From positions 1,054,001 to 1,118,000 of the forward strand of contig OZ255627.1 in the NCBI GenBank assembly GCA_965276765.1: 64,000 nucleotides of DNA. The letters run 5' to 3'. The notes below the pieces were generated by a model, which searched no databases, had not been told where the DNA came from, and was given only the letters and a program-made list of their open reading frames with translations. Origin of the DNA: G965276765 sp965276765 (GTDB lineage Bacteria > Actinomycetota > Acidimicrobiia > Acidimicrobiales > Palsa-688). Position numbers and translations under genes: made by a program. Below are positions 24,922 to 33,600 of this stretch, piece by piece. Position 1 is the stretch's first letter, and every line of letters begins with the position of its first letter.

Positions 24922-25087
24922 TAGTTTCAAGGGGGAGGGCCTCGCGTGCCTGAATAGAGTTCGGTCGTGACGACCTGTTCGATCACCCTGTGCGTTCCGA
25001 GCCGGGCATTGCAGCAACAGCAGATCGGTGGATGAACTCACCATCGATGGCTCTGTCCGTGAGGCCCCTGAACCTCAATGACGCCGG

Positions 25088-25388
25088 ATGTCCACCACTG
25101 GGACAAACCGGGACGAGCGGCCCGATCGACGCGGCGGAAAGAGAGCACGAAGCACGACCGACGCCTCGATCACCCAACTACGAGACGCCATCAATTCGCG
25201 CGATCCAGCTCGGGTCGCCGCGTGTTTCGCGTCCGACTACCGGTGCGAAATTACGATGGAACAGCCATCGACGGAAACCCGGGCCCTCATGCGAGGTCGT
25301 CATCTCAACGACCAGCGAGGGTCTCATCAGCTGGGCCAGGTTCTACCTGGACCCAGTCGTCGACGATCAGCCCACACCCACCACGTGA
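25088..25388 (+). pseudogene. SnoaL/NTF2-like protein remnant
   Basis: From 25088 one frame reads TDASITQLRDAINSRDPARV then AACFASDYRCEIT, the first helix and strand of a SnoaL-like NTF2-fold protein. A second frame then gives TSEGLISWARFYLDPVVDD, the usual terminal strand of the same family. The middle is shortened and out of frame, so a deletion has inactivated it. No gene is seen from 25389 to 25561. Confidence 0.55.
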
Positions 25389-25561
25389 CGGCGCTCGTCG
25401 TTCCATACACTCGGCAACTTTGCCGTCCGCTCGAGGACCTCGGCGGCGCGGCTCATCGGAGTACTTCTTCGGATGGCCTACGCTCGGCAGTCTCCTTCCC
25501 CCGCGACCACGGCCACGGGGTAGGCACTACACGAGACCCGGGGGACTCACTGCGGTGGTCC

Positions 25562-26485
25562 TCATGATGGGCTGTGTGAGCTCGTCATGATGGCGGCGAG
25601 GTCGTCGGGGTGGAGGAAGGACGGCGGGGGTGGGGGTCCCCAGGCGTAGAGACCTTGGGCGCCTTCGAGGTCTTCGGGGGTCCAGAGTTGGTCATCGACG
25701 AGGCAGTCCATGTCGCTGTAGTACTCGCTGAAGTTGCCGGCGGGGTCTTTGAGGTACCAGAAGAAGTTGGAGCCGCCGTAGTGGCGACCCAGGCCCCAGA
25801 CGTGTCGTTCGGGGTTGTCCTCGAGCATCCGGTGGGCGCCGCGGCCAACGTCGTCGACGTCGTCGACTTGCCAGGAGGTGTGGTGCAGAAATGACACCGG
25901 CGCTCTGAGCGCGAGCACGTTGTGGTGGTCGGTGGAGCAGCGCATGAAGGTGCCGGCGCCTTTGATGCGGTCGCTAATCTTGAAGCCGAGACCGTTGACG
26001 AAGAAGGCCTCGGTGACCTCGTGGTCGGTGGAGCCAACGACCGCGTGTCCGAGTTTGCGGGGGAGGACACGACCGTCGCGGACGATGCCCGGCGCCCGCT
26101 GGCCCGAGCGTTCGTAGCGCCCCGGTCCGTTGTAGGCGGTGGCCGGGGCGCAGCGTTGATCGACTCGCCCGGCGATCTCCAGATAGGCGCGGGTACCGGT
26201 TGCCTTCTCGATCGCGCTGATGTGCCTGGCGCCGGTCTGGACGCTAATGCCCATACGGGTGAGGTTGTCGGTGGCGCGGTCCAGGTCGTCTTGGTCGTCG
26301 ACGCCGATGTGGAGGTCGATCAGGCGTCGGGTAGGCGCGTCCACGATGTGCAGTTGGCGGCCGCCGTCTTGGGTAGCAAACCAGCCGTCGCCGTCGGGGA
26401 CGAGGCCGAATTCGTCGTAGTAGGCAGCGGTCTCTTCGACATTGGGAACGCCCATGGTGATGGATGTCAGTCGGTGCAGGGCCAT
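25562..26485 (-). CDS. VOC-family extradiol (catechol 2,3-)dioxygenase-like protein
   Basis: 307 residues, the two-domain size of type I extradiol dioxygenases. The N-terminal VOC module begins LHRLTSITMGVPNVEETAAY. The C-terminal module has the three metal ligands where expected: His in RKLGHAVVGSTDHE, His in VSFLHHTSWQVDDV and Glu in GNFSEYYSDMD. Members open catechol-type rings using Fe(II) and O2. RBS-like AGGACC precedes ATG 26485. No aromatic pathway genes adjoin, so the natural substrate is open. Confidence 0.85.
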   Translation of the reverse strand: MALHRLTSITMGVPNVEETAAYYDEFGLVPDGDGWFATQDGGRQLHIVDAPTRRLIDLHIGVDDQDDLDRATDNLTRMGISVQTGARHISAIEKATGTRAYLEIAGRVDQRCAPATAYNGPGRYERSGQRAPGIVRDGRVLPRKLGHAVVGSTDHEVTEAFFVNGLGFKISDRIKGAGTFMRCSTDHHNVLALRAPVSFLHHTSWQVDDVDDVGRGAHRMLEDNPERHVWGLGRHYGGSNFFWYLKDPAGNFSEYYSDMDCLVDDQLWTPEDLEGAQGLYAWGPPPPPSFLHPDDLAAIMTSSHSPS

Positions 26486-26539
26486 GTTCAGTCGGTCCTT
26501 CCAAAGGGGAGCTGATGGCTACGCGGCCGAGTCGGACCG

Positions 26540-26850
26540 GTAGCGCGAACCGGTGATGCAACTGGGGAACCTGGTGAAACGGGCGGTTCTCCGACCGATG
26601 CGTCGAAACCGGATTTGGCGGCATGCACCTGGTAGCTCAGCACGACCGCTACCACCTGGGCTGGCGCGGGCACCGGCGAGCCGAGATCATCGGCGTCGAA
26701 CACCGATACGTTCTCCCAGCGGGCCGTGGCGGCGCAGGCGAAAACATCGCCCTCAGCGTAGATGGCTTGAGGGTCCGATCCAAACCGGCCGCTCGTGTCG
26801 TTTTCGGCGTCGAAGGTGAACCAGCAGAATCGCCCCGGCGGCCACCCCCC
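26540..26850 (-). pseudogene. Possible SnoaL/DUF4440-like remnant in the 26486-27070 gap
   Basis: In a 585-base stretch without an intact gene, one minus-strand frame shows protein-like sequence: SGRFGSDPQAIYAEGDVFAC, ARWENVSVFDADDLGSPVPA, PAQVVAVVLSYQVHAAKSGF. The strand pattern resembles a small NTF2-fold protein, but neither end is present and the flanks are low-complexity. The remainder of the gap shows nothing. Confidence 0.3.
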
Positions 26851-27070
26851 CAGTGCCGGGCCCCCGACGGCCGCCGGCGAGCCCGGATGGAGGAGCAAGC
26901 ACCCGCCGGGCCGGCGACGCAGCACGAGACGCTTGACGCCCGGGGCACTCGAGCAACGACCGGCGACGCCATTCCCCCCCAAGGCACTGGACCATCGACG
27001 CTATCTACCGGGAGACCCGAGCCAGGGTGGACCGGCGGGTGGCCGAGGGGTGTACTCGACCAGCCGCCCG

Positions 27071-27478
27071 TCAGCCGGGTGAGATCACCTCAAGCGTTGG
27101 CAGCAGGTCCAGGTGCCGGGGGCGGTCACGGGTAAGGAGCGCCCGGCCGGTCGTTGCGGCATGGGCGGCGATGTAGAAGTCCGGCAACGGTGAACGGCGC
27201 GTGCCGCCATGGCGGCGGTACTGCAGGAAGCAACGTCCAGCCAGGAACGCGGCCTCCCAAGGCAGGTCCTCGCGTTCGATGGGGTCGGGCAGTGCCTCTT
27301 CAAGGTCCTCGATCCGCTCGAAGCCCACGGAGAGCTCAGCAAAGATCAGCGGGTTGATCGCGACCGCGCCGCCGTCGAAGGCCCTCGCCAGGTTCTCTGC
27401 GGACCAGCCGCCCCAGCGCGGGTCGTCGGTGAACACGTCGAGCAGCACGTTGGCGTCCACCAGCGTCCCGACCGCCAT
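27071..27478 (-). CDS. VapC-type PIN-domain toxin (module 5)
   Basis: 135 residues with PIN residues in GTLVDANVLLDVF, IFAELSVGFERI, PLPDFYIAAHAA and LLTRDRPRHLD. An RNA-cleaving toxin predicted to pair with the AbrB-like antitoxin three bases upstream. The two genes do not overlap, unlike the other modules here. Confidence 0.88.
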   Translation of the reverse strand: MAVGTLVDANVLLDVFTDDPRWGGWSAENLARAFDGGAVAINPLIFAELSVGFERIEDLEEALPDPIEREDLPWEAAFLAGRCFLQYRRHGGTRRSPLPDFYIAAHAATTGRALLTRDRPRHLDLLPTLEVISPG

Positions 27479-27481
27479 GGC

Positions 27482-27706
27482 TCAGGATCCGCCGCGAGTC
27501 AGCGCCATGATCTCGTCGGTGGTCATCGGCAGGCGGCGTCCACGCATCTGCGCGACGAGGGCCGCCCCCCGTCCTTCTGTGGGGCGCCGCACGAGCCGGA
27601 CGGCGTCGTCGTCAACCTCGAAGTCGACCTCGCTCCCGGCCTCGATGCCCAGACGTTGGCGGACGCCTTGTGGGATGGTCACCTGACCCTTGCTTGTCAC
27701 GCGCAT
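27482..27706 (-). CDS. AbrB/MazE-type antitoxin (module 5)
   Basis: 74 residues from ATG 27706. MRVTSKGQVTIPQGVRQRLG is the classic AbrB swapped-hairpin start, followed by EVDFEVDDDAVRLVRRP and a toxin-binding tail with MTTDEIMALTRGGS. A longer upstream frame is unsupported. No strong ribosome-binding site is seen, so it may be leaderless. Confidence 0.87.
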   Translation of the reverse strand: MRVTSKGQVTIPQGVRQRLGIEAGSEVDFEVDDDAVRLVRRPTEGRGAALVAQMRGRRLPMTTDEIMALTRGGS

Positions 27707-27806
27707 GAGGTAAGGGTAGCCTCGGTAAGACCACTGAGTATTACTTAGCCAGCGTGTCACCCTCGCCTCGCCTGGGGGCGGGACGTTCGTCGCTAGCGTA
27801 GGTGGG

Positions 27807-28295
27807 TCAGTGAGCCGTACACGGGACAAGCTCGGCCAGATGGTTCAGAGAGTTGTGGAGATGATCGGGGGCGAACGGGGGAAACTGAATGTGCTCGCGG
27901 AGGGACGCTGGTACCGCGGACCAGTCGTAGGAGAGCTTGACCTCGGTCTCCGATTGACTGACCGGCGTGAGGTCGTAGCGCCAGATCCACCCGCCGAACT
28001 CGAGCTCGCCGCTCCCTGCCCGCTCTTGGCCCGGTTTCCAGGCGATGGCGTGTGGGGACTCGAAAACGACGACCTTGTTCGCCATCTGGTAGCTACCGTC
28101 TGGGTGGTTGTCGTGATACATCGCCATCCGGAACACCTGACCTGCCGTCGTGAGCTGGTTGGTTCCGTCGAGGGGTTCGCGGACCCAACCCGTGCCGTCG
28201 ATCGCGGCATGACTGGCCGGGTCCGCGATGACCGCGAACACGGTCTCCGCCGGTGCCTTGATGGTGACCGTGGCGCTGAGGCTCTCGTTTGTCAT
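27807..28295 (-). CDS. SRPBCC (START/Bet v1-like) family protein
   Basis: 162 residues from ATG 28295, with AAAGGAGT upstream. The SRPBCC signature is visible: ATVTIKAPAETVFAVIADPA at the start, a central VVFESPHAIAWKPG and the C-terminal helix around HLHNSLNHLAELV. These proteins form a hydrophobic cavity that binds lipids or small hydrophobic molecules; the function here is unknown. Transcribed alone, reading toward module 5. Confidence 0.85.
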   Translation of the reverse strand: MTNESLSATVTIKAPAETVFAVIADPASHAAIDGTGWVREPLDGTNQLTTAGQVFRMAMYHDNHPDGSYQMANKVVVFESPHAIAWKPGQERAGSGELEFGGWIWRYDLTPVSQSETEVKLSYDWSAVPASLREHIQFPPFAPDHLHNSLNHLAELVPCTAH

Positions 28296-28590
28296 GCTGA
28301 GGACTCCTTTTGGGCGGCCGGTATGAACGGCAGGGTCGAGCGTCTACAAGGACAGACGCCCCGGCAGGGTGAAAGTCACCGGTCATCTTCCACGCCCTCG
28401 TTGAGGAACCCGGGCCGCACAGCAGGATCCGCTATCGGGCACGACGACCGCCAGTTCGCCTTCGCGGTGCTTGCGCGGGACGATGTCGCCGTGATCAGTC
28501 GTGGAACGCACCGCCGCGCCGTCATCACAACCAGACGGTTCCAGTCGCGCCAGGAGTCACGACAGTCTCACAGAGGAAGGACCCAACCCT

Positions 28591-29166
28591 ATGATCGATG
28601 AGATCACCGTCCGAGCGGCTCGGCGTACCGACGCATCGACGGTCGCAAAGATTCATGCCGGCAGCTGGCGCCGTCATTACCGAGGTGCATTTTCGGACAC
28701 ATATCTGGACGGAGACCTCGACAAGGAGCGCTCGCAGGTGTGGGGGCAGCGCCTCGCGAAGGCCGGCGACGACACGGTCACGTTCATCGCTGAGCTTGCC
28801 GATACCCCCGTCGGGTTCATCCACGTCGTATTGGATGCCGATCCGACATGGGGCGCACTAGTGGACAACTTGCATGTGATCCAAGGCCATCAACGCGCGG
28901 GCATCGGCACTCGCCTCCTTCAGATCTCCTCACGCACCGTCAACGAGCTGCGGCCGGCATCGGGTCTCTACCTGTGGGTGCTAGAGCAGAACGACGCAGC
29001 GCAAGCGTTCTACGTGGCGATGGGCGGGCGATTCGCCGGGATCGAGCCGCAGTCGCCGCCTGGTGGCGACGCGAGGAACCTCGCCAGCTCGCCTAGGAAG
29101 ATCCGCGTTGTCTGGCCCGATGCGGCTTCGCTGCCAGCGCGCACCAACGCGCCCGCATCGGAGTAG
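28591..29166 (+). CDS. GNAT-family N-acetyltransferase
   Basis: 191 residues from ATG 28591 (GAGGAAGG upstream). A complete GNAT fold: ITVRAARRTDASTVAKIHAG, VGFIHVVLDADPTWGALVDN, the acetyl-CoA loop IQGHQRAGIGTRLLQISSRT and LYLWVLEQNDAAQAFYVAMG. Acceptor unknown. The C-terminal tail beyond residue 165 is longer than usual. Located between the SRPBCC gene and a P-loop kinase, with no operon evident. The 296 bases following it are empty of genes. Confidence 0.87.
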   Translation: MIDEITVRAARRTDASTVAKIHAGSWRRHYRGAFSDTYLDGDLDKERSQVWGQRLAKAGDDTVTFIAELADTPVGFIHVVLDADPTWGALVDNLHVIQGHQRAGIGTRLLQISSRTVNELRPASGLYLWVLEQNDAAQAFYVAMGGRFAGIEPQSPPGGDARNLASSPRKIRVVWPDAASLPARTNAPASE

Positions 29167-29462
29167 AGCTTCCCACCCTTATTGTCACTACTCCGCCTTG
29201 TCCCGCCTCCCCGCCTTCGCCCGCTCCGTGATCAGGGCCCAGATCTTCGCCGGGACCAAGGGCGGACGACCCGCTCTTCTCAACGCAGAAGGCAAACCAG
29301 CGCGCGATGACTCGCTTCACCGTCTGACCGCGAAAGCCGCAACTGCCAGCCTCGGCGAGACGGCCGACTCCATCGTCCCCGCGAGAGCCGCGCTCCCACC
29401 GCGAGGGTGGCAAGTCTCGTAGAGCGCTGGATGTGGTCCCGAGGGCCGTTACCGTCGTAGTC

Positions 29463-29912
29463 GTGGCTCGCGTACTCCTGACGGGGATGTCAGGGGCGGG
29501 CAAGAGCACCGTTCTCGACGAACTCCGTCGGCGAGGCCACTTCACGGTCGACACGGACTACAACGGCTGGGAGTTGCCCGACCGCACCTGGGATGAACTC
29601 CGCATGAACCGGCTGCTGGCCCAGCATGGGGACGTTGTTGTCTCGGGCACGGTCGAGAATCAAGGACGGTTCTACGATCGCTTCGAGCATGTCGTCCTTC
29701 TGAGCGCGCCGCTCTCAGTGCTCCTCGAGCGGGTCAGTAAGCGCACGAACAACCCCTACGGCAGGACGACACAACAGCAGGCGGAGATCGCCACATACGT
29801 GGAGACAGTCGAACCGCTGCTCCGGCGCAGCGCAAGCATCGAGTTGGACGGGCAGCGGCCCGTGCCCGAGCTCGCCGACGTCATCGAGGGCCTAACGGGA
29901 CAGACGTCCTGA
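29463..29912 (+). CDS. Small P-loop NTPase/kinase
   Basis: 149 residues from GTG 29463. Walker A is VLLTGMSGAGKSTVLDELRR; the adenylate/shikimate-kinase-like order continues with FTVDTDYNGWELPD, VVVSGTVENQGRFYDRFEHV and SKRTNNPYGRTTQQQAEI. Such small soluble kinases phosphorylate nucleotides or small metabolites or confer resistance. The exact substrate is not recognisable. Confidence 0.82.
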   Translation: MARVLLTGMSGAGKSTVLDELRRRGHFTVDTDYNGWELPDRTWDELRMNRLLAQHGDVVVSGTVENQGRFYDRFEHVVLLSAPLSVLLERVSKRTNNPYGRTTQQQAEIATYVETVEPLLRRSASIELDGQRPVPELADVIEGLTGQTS

Positions 29913-29949
29913 TCTGCGGAGCTTCCCGCGGTCGAAGACCCCCTTATCG

Positions 29950-30110
29950 ATGCGCCGCTCCGGTGCGTCGCGGAGCCCGCGCTATGGCAAGGTTCACATC
30001 CCCGTCGCCCGGGCCGCCGAGAACCTCACCGACTTGTTGGGCGAGCCCGTCTCAACCGGGTTCCTCTCGTCGCTGGTCACCGAAGGAACCACGGCCTCGA
30101 CGGCTTCATG
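29950..30110 (+). pseudogene. IS66-type transposase fragment
   Basis: The reading YGKVHIPVARAAENLTDLLG followed by EPVSTGFLSSLVTEG resembles the central helix-rich part of IS66-family transposases (pattern HLPVARAAE...VSTGWL). Neither end of the transposase nor an inverted repeat is visible, so only a fragment is left immediately upstream of the alpha/beta hydrolase. Confidence 0.5.
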
Positions 30111-30190
30111 GGCGACCTGGCCGACCCCTGGCCCCACCCTGACACAGGATCACCTCAAGAAGCACCCCGTCGTAACTATGAAAGGGAAGC

Positions 30191-31102
30191 ATGAACGCCG
30201 ACTATTCGCAGATGACGCACCACACCGACGGCTGGCAGCCCGGCGAGCACCAAATGGTCGCGTCCGAGGGCTTGCGCTATCACATCGTGGCCAGCGGAGC
30301 AGGCCCCGTCGTCGTGCTGGCCGCGGGATTCCCGCAGAGTTGTTACGCGTGGCGCCGGGTGGCCCCGCTGCTCGCCGACGCCTTCGCCGTCCTCGCCGTT
30401 GACCTTCCCGGTCAGGGCGACTCCGACAAGCCTCTCGACGGCTACGACACCCGCACAACTGCGGGCCGGCTGCATGGACTGCTGAAGACACTCGGCCATA
30501 AGGAGGTCGTGTACGTAGGCCACGACATCGGGGCATGGGTTGGATATGCCCTCGCACACGACTTTCCCGACGTGCTGCGGGGGGTGGCGTTGATCGACGA
30601 TAACATTCCCGGCGTCTCACTGAAGTCTTCGATCGAACTGGGTCCTGACAACTGGCGTAGTTTCCACTTTTTGTTCAACGCCGTCCGCGACTTGCCCGAA
30701 GCTTTGCTTGCCGGCCGCGAACGCGTCCTGATCGAGTGGTTCTTGCAAGGCAAGGCCGCCAGCGTGCGGCAGACCTTTAGCCGGGCTGACATTGATGAAT
30801 ACGAGCGCGTCTATAGCATGCCCGGCGGACTGCGCGGCATGCTTGGCTACTACCGCGCCGTGCTGGACGACATCCAGATCCATGCCGAGCTCAAGACCCG
30901 TCCAATCGAGGTCCCAATGCTCGCGCTTGCCGCCGACGCGGGCAGCGCACCCGACCTGTACGAACGCCTACTGCCCCTCGGCAACGACGTACGCGGCGGG
31001 CGCATCGCCGACAGCGGCCACTACATCCCCGAGGAACAGCCCGAGGCGGTTGCCGAGCAGCTGCGCCAGTTCATCGCCACCCTCCCGTTGGGGCACTCAT
31101 GA
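30191..31102 (+). CDS. Alpha/beta hydrolase (epoxide hydrolase/dehalogenase-like)
   Basis: 303 residues from ATG 30191 (AAAGGGAA upstream). Oxyanion loop GFPQSCYAW, sharp turn DLPGQGDSDKP, nucleophile elbow VVYVGHDIGAWVGYALAHD with aspartate as nucleophile, and the histidine in IADSGHYIPEEQPE. An Asp nucleophile (GHDIGAW) is typical for epoxide hydrolases and haloalkanoate dehalogenases rather than esterases. Cytoplasmic; no operon partners are intact. Confidence 0.87.
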   Translation: MNADYSQMTHHTDGWQPGEHQMVASEGLRYHIVASGAGPVVVLAAGFPQSCYAWRRVAPLLADAFAVLAVDLPGQGDSDKPLDGYDTRTTAGRLHGLLKTLGHKEVVYVGHDIGAWVGYALAHDFPDVLRGVALIDDNIPGVSLKSSIELGPDNWRSFHFLFNAVRDLPEALLAGRERVLIEWFLQGKAASVRQTFSRADIDEYERVYSMPGGLRGMLGYYRAVLDDIQIHAELKTRPIEVPMLALAADAGSAPDLYERLLPLGNDVRGGRIADSGHYIPEEQPEAVAEQLRQFIATLPLGHS

Positions 31103-31197
31103 GCGCCGCCCAGTCGACGGCCGGGCCAAGCCGCTTCGTCACCCCGGTGAGCCGAGTACGGCGATCAAGCCTTCAGCAGTGCACAACTTCCCCGCCA

Positions 31198-31559
31198 TGA
31201 CGACCAACCGGCCGTTCGTTGGCCAGGTCGAAGCCGAGTTAAGCCTCGAACGGGCACAAGAGGCGGCAGTGCTCTGCGCGCAGGGAGGGCATCGCCGTAC
31301 TGAGGCAGCACCTGCCCGACCGCCAAGTCGACCGATCTTGAAACTCACCAGTTTCGTCGTCAGCAGTCCCACCTTTGATCAGCAGGCCGCCGTCATCGAT
31401 GCCGCTTCCGACGTGCTGCTCGACGAATTCAGGCCCTCCGGCGGCCACGCCCGCAGCGCGGCCGGTGTCGTCGGTGTCGCCGCATTGCCGGCCGGCCCCA
31501 GCGTCGAGATCGAGATCGAGATCGAGATCATCGTTGCCCTACGCAACAATGCGCCATGA
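31198..31559 (+). pseudogene. RidA-family gene with two frameshifts
   Basis: The reading FVGQVEAELSLERAQEAAVL then CAQ is RidA-like. A second frame gives GIAVLRQHLPDRQVDR, and the first frame resumes with LKLTSFVVSSPTFDQQAAVI, ASDVLLDEFRPSGGHARSAA and VAALPAGPSVEIEIEIEI. Put together these form most of a single RidA protein, with frame changes near 31287 and 31335 and a lost N-terminus. The 3' end contains a GAGATC tandem repeat. It is a separate gene from the RidA domain at 2.7-3.1 kb. Confidence 0.7.
31506..31529 (+). repeat. Four tandem GAGATC units
   Basis: GAGATC is repeated four times exactly, encoding alternating Glu-Ile in the RidA remnant where family members have a single VEIE-type strand. 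Probably slippage expansion in a decaying gene. Confidence 0.8.
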
Positions 31560-31881
31560 GCCGGCGCCTGCGGTTTCGTTCGCCCGGCACAACCTCGCCC
31601 GACATATCGTCACGGAATTTCAGCCGTCTCGACTCGGCTGCCCGTTCGACCAGGACGACATCCACACCGCGCTCGCCGACCGGGCTGCGCCCCGACAAAC
31701 GCGCGAACGGGAATGCTGACCGGCTCGATGGTTATCGTCTCGGTCAAAGGCACGTCCGGTCTGCGGGGAACAGCACCACCCGGGCGTGGCCGGCGTCGGC
31801 GCCCCGCATCAGCTTGCGGACCTTCCGACCGTTCTCGCCAAAACACAGACAGGCTGACGCGCGCACCGTAGGCTCGATTCA
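31560..31881 (-). other. Gap with a short C-terminal protein remnant
   Basis: This 322-base interval holds no intact gene. On the minus strand about 31862-31755 the frame reads GRKVRKLMRGADAGHARVVL then FPADRTCL and a stop, which looks like the end of a lost protein of unknown family. Confidence 0.25.
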
Positions 31882-32169
31882 GTGGAGTTCAGCCGGGAGC
31901 TACGCGACGACGTGCGGTCGGGCGCTATCACCGTCTCGTACCGGCTGTGGCGCCGACCGAAGGTGAAGCAGGGCGGCCGCTACCCCATCGGCGACGCCTT
32001 CATAGAGGTCGACTCGATTGAGCTCATCCCGTTCTCCTCGATCGACGCCGCAGACATTGCCCGCTCCGGTGAGCAAGACCGCGAATCCCTTCGCCGCCGA
32101 GCGGCCCACGCCGGGCCGGTGCACGACGACACGCTGCTGTACCGAATCGAGTTCCACCTCGCCCCGTAG
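31882..32169 (+). CDS. ASCH/PUA-like domain protein
   Basis: 95 residues from GTG 31882. The order GAITVSYRLWRRPKVKQGGR, YPIGDAFIEVDSIELIPFSS and the terminal DDTLLYRIEFHLAP fits small ASCH-type proteins of the PUA superfamily, which bind RNA or modified nucleotides. Function unassigned. It is convergent with the oxidoreductase remnant on the right. Confidence 0.7.
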   Translation: MEFSRELRDDVRSGAITVSYRLWRRPKVKQGGRYPIGDAFIEVDSIELIPFSSIDAADIARSGEQDRESLRRRAAHAGPVHDDTLLYRIEFHLAP

Positions 32170-32330
32170 GCGCCCAGCGCCAGGTGATATGGCCGCCCCC
32201 TCGGTCGGCTGTCCACAGAGCGATCGGTCAACCAACGGGAACCTCGCTTCAGCGGCGGGAGACGAGCGGAGAGGCGCGTGAGAGTCATAGAAGAAACGGC
32301 TGCTCCGGCTTCCGACACTGTGGCACGTTT

Positions 32331-32860
32331 TCATCGAACCCCGGGCAGCACCGACGACGTTGGCTCCCCGGGTAGCGAGCAGTTGGACGAGGAGGATCCC
32401 CATACCGCCTGCAGCTCCAACGACCAAAACCCATTCCGCCTCGTGGGGTGTGTGGTCTTCTCCATTACGCGCAGTGCCGTGGTGCCGTCGTGGAGGACGG
32501 CGGTTGCGTCGAGGAGGTCGACCCCGTCGGGGATTGGGACGCAGGCCTCGAGGTCGACCGCCGCCAGTTCGGCGTAACCGCCAGTTCCGCCCGCTCGTCT
32601 CGTATAGGCCACCACCGGCCGGCCGAGCCAACTGGCGCTGACCCCGTCGCCAACAGCGGACACTCTGCCGCCGACACCGGTGCCCGGCACGTACGGCGGT
32701 CGGATCGGGAAGTATTCGGTTCCCCAACCGAACGGATCATGGTGTCGACGAAGAGCACATCACAGGCCGAGGCCGCTACCAGACCTGCCCCTACCCCGGA
32801 ACGGGATTCGGCAATTCGTGCAACTCCAGGACTTCGGGGCCGCCGAAGCGAACCCCTCGA
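32331..32860 (-). pseudogene. Zinc-free MDR/quinone oxidoreductase remnant, several frameshifts
   Basis: Pieces in three frames reconstruct the N-terminal two thirds of a quinone-oxidoreductase-type MDR: VAASACDVLFVDTMIRSVG, then PGTGVGGRVSAVGDGVSAS, YTRRAGGTGGYAELAAVDLE and LLDATAVLHDGTTALRVME, then EAEWVLVVGAAGGMGILLVQ with LLATRGANVVGAARG. Frame changes fall near 32725 and 32440, and the C-terminal third is missing. It was a cytoplasmic NADPH-dependent reductase before decay. Confidence 0.75.
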
Positions 32861-32871
32861 CAGCGAGCATC

Positions 32872-33297
32872 TCACGCCATCTCATCGGCATCGGCCGGCT
32901 TCACATCTCGGGACGTGAATCCGCGGTGATCAGGGTCGACATTGAACGAGATGACGCGCTGCGGGTGGATCCGGATGATCTCGGGCGCCAGATGGCCTTG
33001 GGGGTCATGGGTCCCAACCGCGGTCTCGGCGACGCCACGGATCTCGAGAAAGTGGGCACCTTCCATTGACTCTTCGGTGACCTCGTCGATGACGAAGGCA
33101 ACGTTCGGATTCGCCTGGACATTGCGGTACTTGGCACTGCTGCCCATGTTGAACCCGGTGATGTCGATGGTGCCGAGTGTCGGGTTATACGTGAACCCCA
33201 AGGGCTTCACCTGTGGGATCCCGTTCGGGCCCAACGTGGCCAGGTGGCCACGGGGCTGGCGGGCGATAAAGCGCACTTCGGCGTCACTGAAGATCAT
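32872..33297 (-). CDS. PPOX-class F420-dependent oxidoreductase
   Basis: 141 residues of a split-barrel flavin/F420 reductase: RFIARQPRGHLATLGPNGIP, GTIDITGFNMGSSAKYRNVQ and NPNVAFVIDEVTEES are characteristic of the actinobacterial PPOX F420 group. It should use reduced F420 (or FMN) to reduce small molecules such as quinones or tetrapyrroles. The promoter shows a MerR/SoxR layout with a 19-base spacer; the start ATG follows the -10 box by seven bases, so the transcript is nearly leaderless. Confidence 0.85.
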   Translation of the reverse strand: MIFSDAEVRFIARQPRGHLATLGPNGIPQVKPLGFTYNPTLGTIDITGFNMGSSAKYRNVQANPNVAFVIDEVTEESMEGAHFLEIRGVAETAVGTHDPQGHLAPEIIRIHPQRVISFNVDPDHRGFTSRDVKPADADEMA

Positions 33298-33304
33298 ATT
33301 ATTC

Positions 33305-33335
33305 AGGCTAGAACCTCAGGTAAGGTTGAGGTCAA
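33305..33335 (-). promoter_or_regulatory. SoxR-type promoter with a 19-bp spacer and Sox box
   Basis: On the minus strand a -35 TTGACC (33335-33330) and -10 TAGCCT (33310-33305) are separated by 19 bases, the stretched spacing used by MerR/SoxR regulators. The spacer region contains CCTCAGGTAAGGTTGAGG (33314-33331, palindromic arms CCTCA/TGAGG), which matches the known enterobacterial Sox box CCTCAAGTTAACTTGAGG at 14 of 18 positions. It drives the PPOX gene; the divergent SoxR-like gene is broken. Confidence 0.7.
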
Positions 33336-33360
33336 GGAGAAGTCCAGATCCCTTCTTCGA

Positions 33361-33600
33361 TCGGACGAGCTGACCGTCGGCCACGTAACGGCCCGCAGCG
33401 CAGTCTCCGTCTCCGCCCTCCACTTCTATGAGGCTGAAGGCCTCATTCACAGCACCCGCACCGCCGGCAACCAGCAACGGTTCCCGGGCGAGGTACTACG
33501 GAGCGTGGCGTTCATATCGGAGACGTCTTCAGATTCTGATCGGATCCGGGGCATCTGCTCAAGCGTGCCGCTATCGGGCTACGGTCGCCAGACCTCGTGG
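33361..33600 (+). pseudogene. SoxR-like MerR-family regulator, truncated
   Basis: The reading LTVGHVTARSAVSVSALHFY then EAEGLIHSTRTAGNQQRFPG and EVLRSVAFI is the DNA-binding winged helix of SoxR. No good start codon exists in frame, and after VAFI at about 33520 family resemblance ends. The [2Fe-2S] cysteine cluster that senses redox in SoxR is not found. DNA recognition might survive but sensing cannot. It faces its own probable target promoter. Confidence 0.7.

Noticed and set aside
31506..31529. Short regular repeat considered as a CRISPR or origin iteron.
   Set aside because: Units are contiguous six-base repeats without spacers inside a coding remnant.
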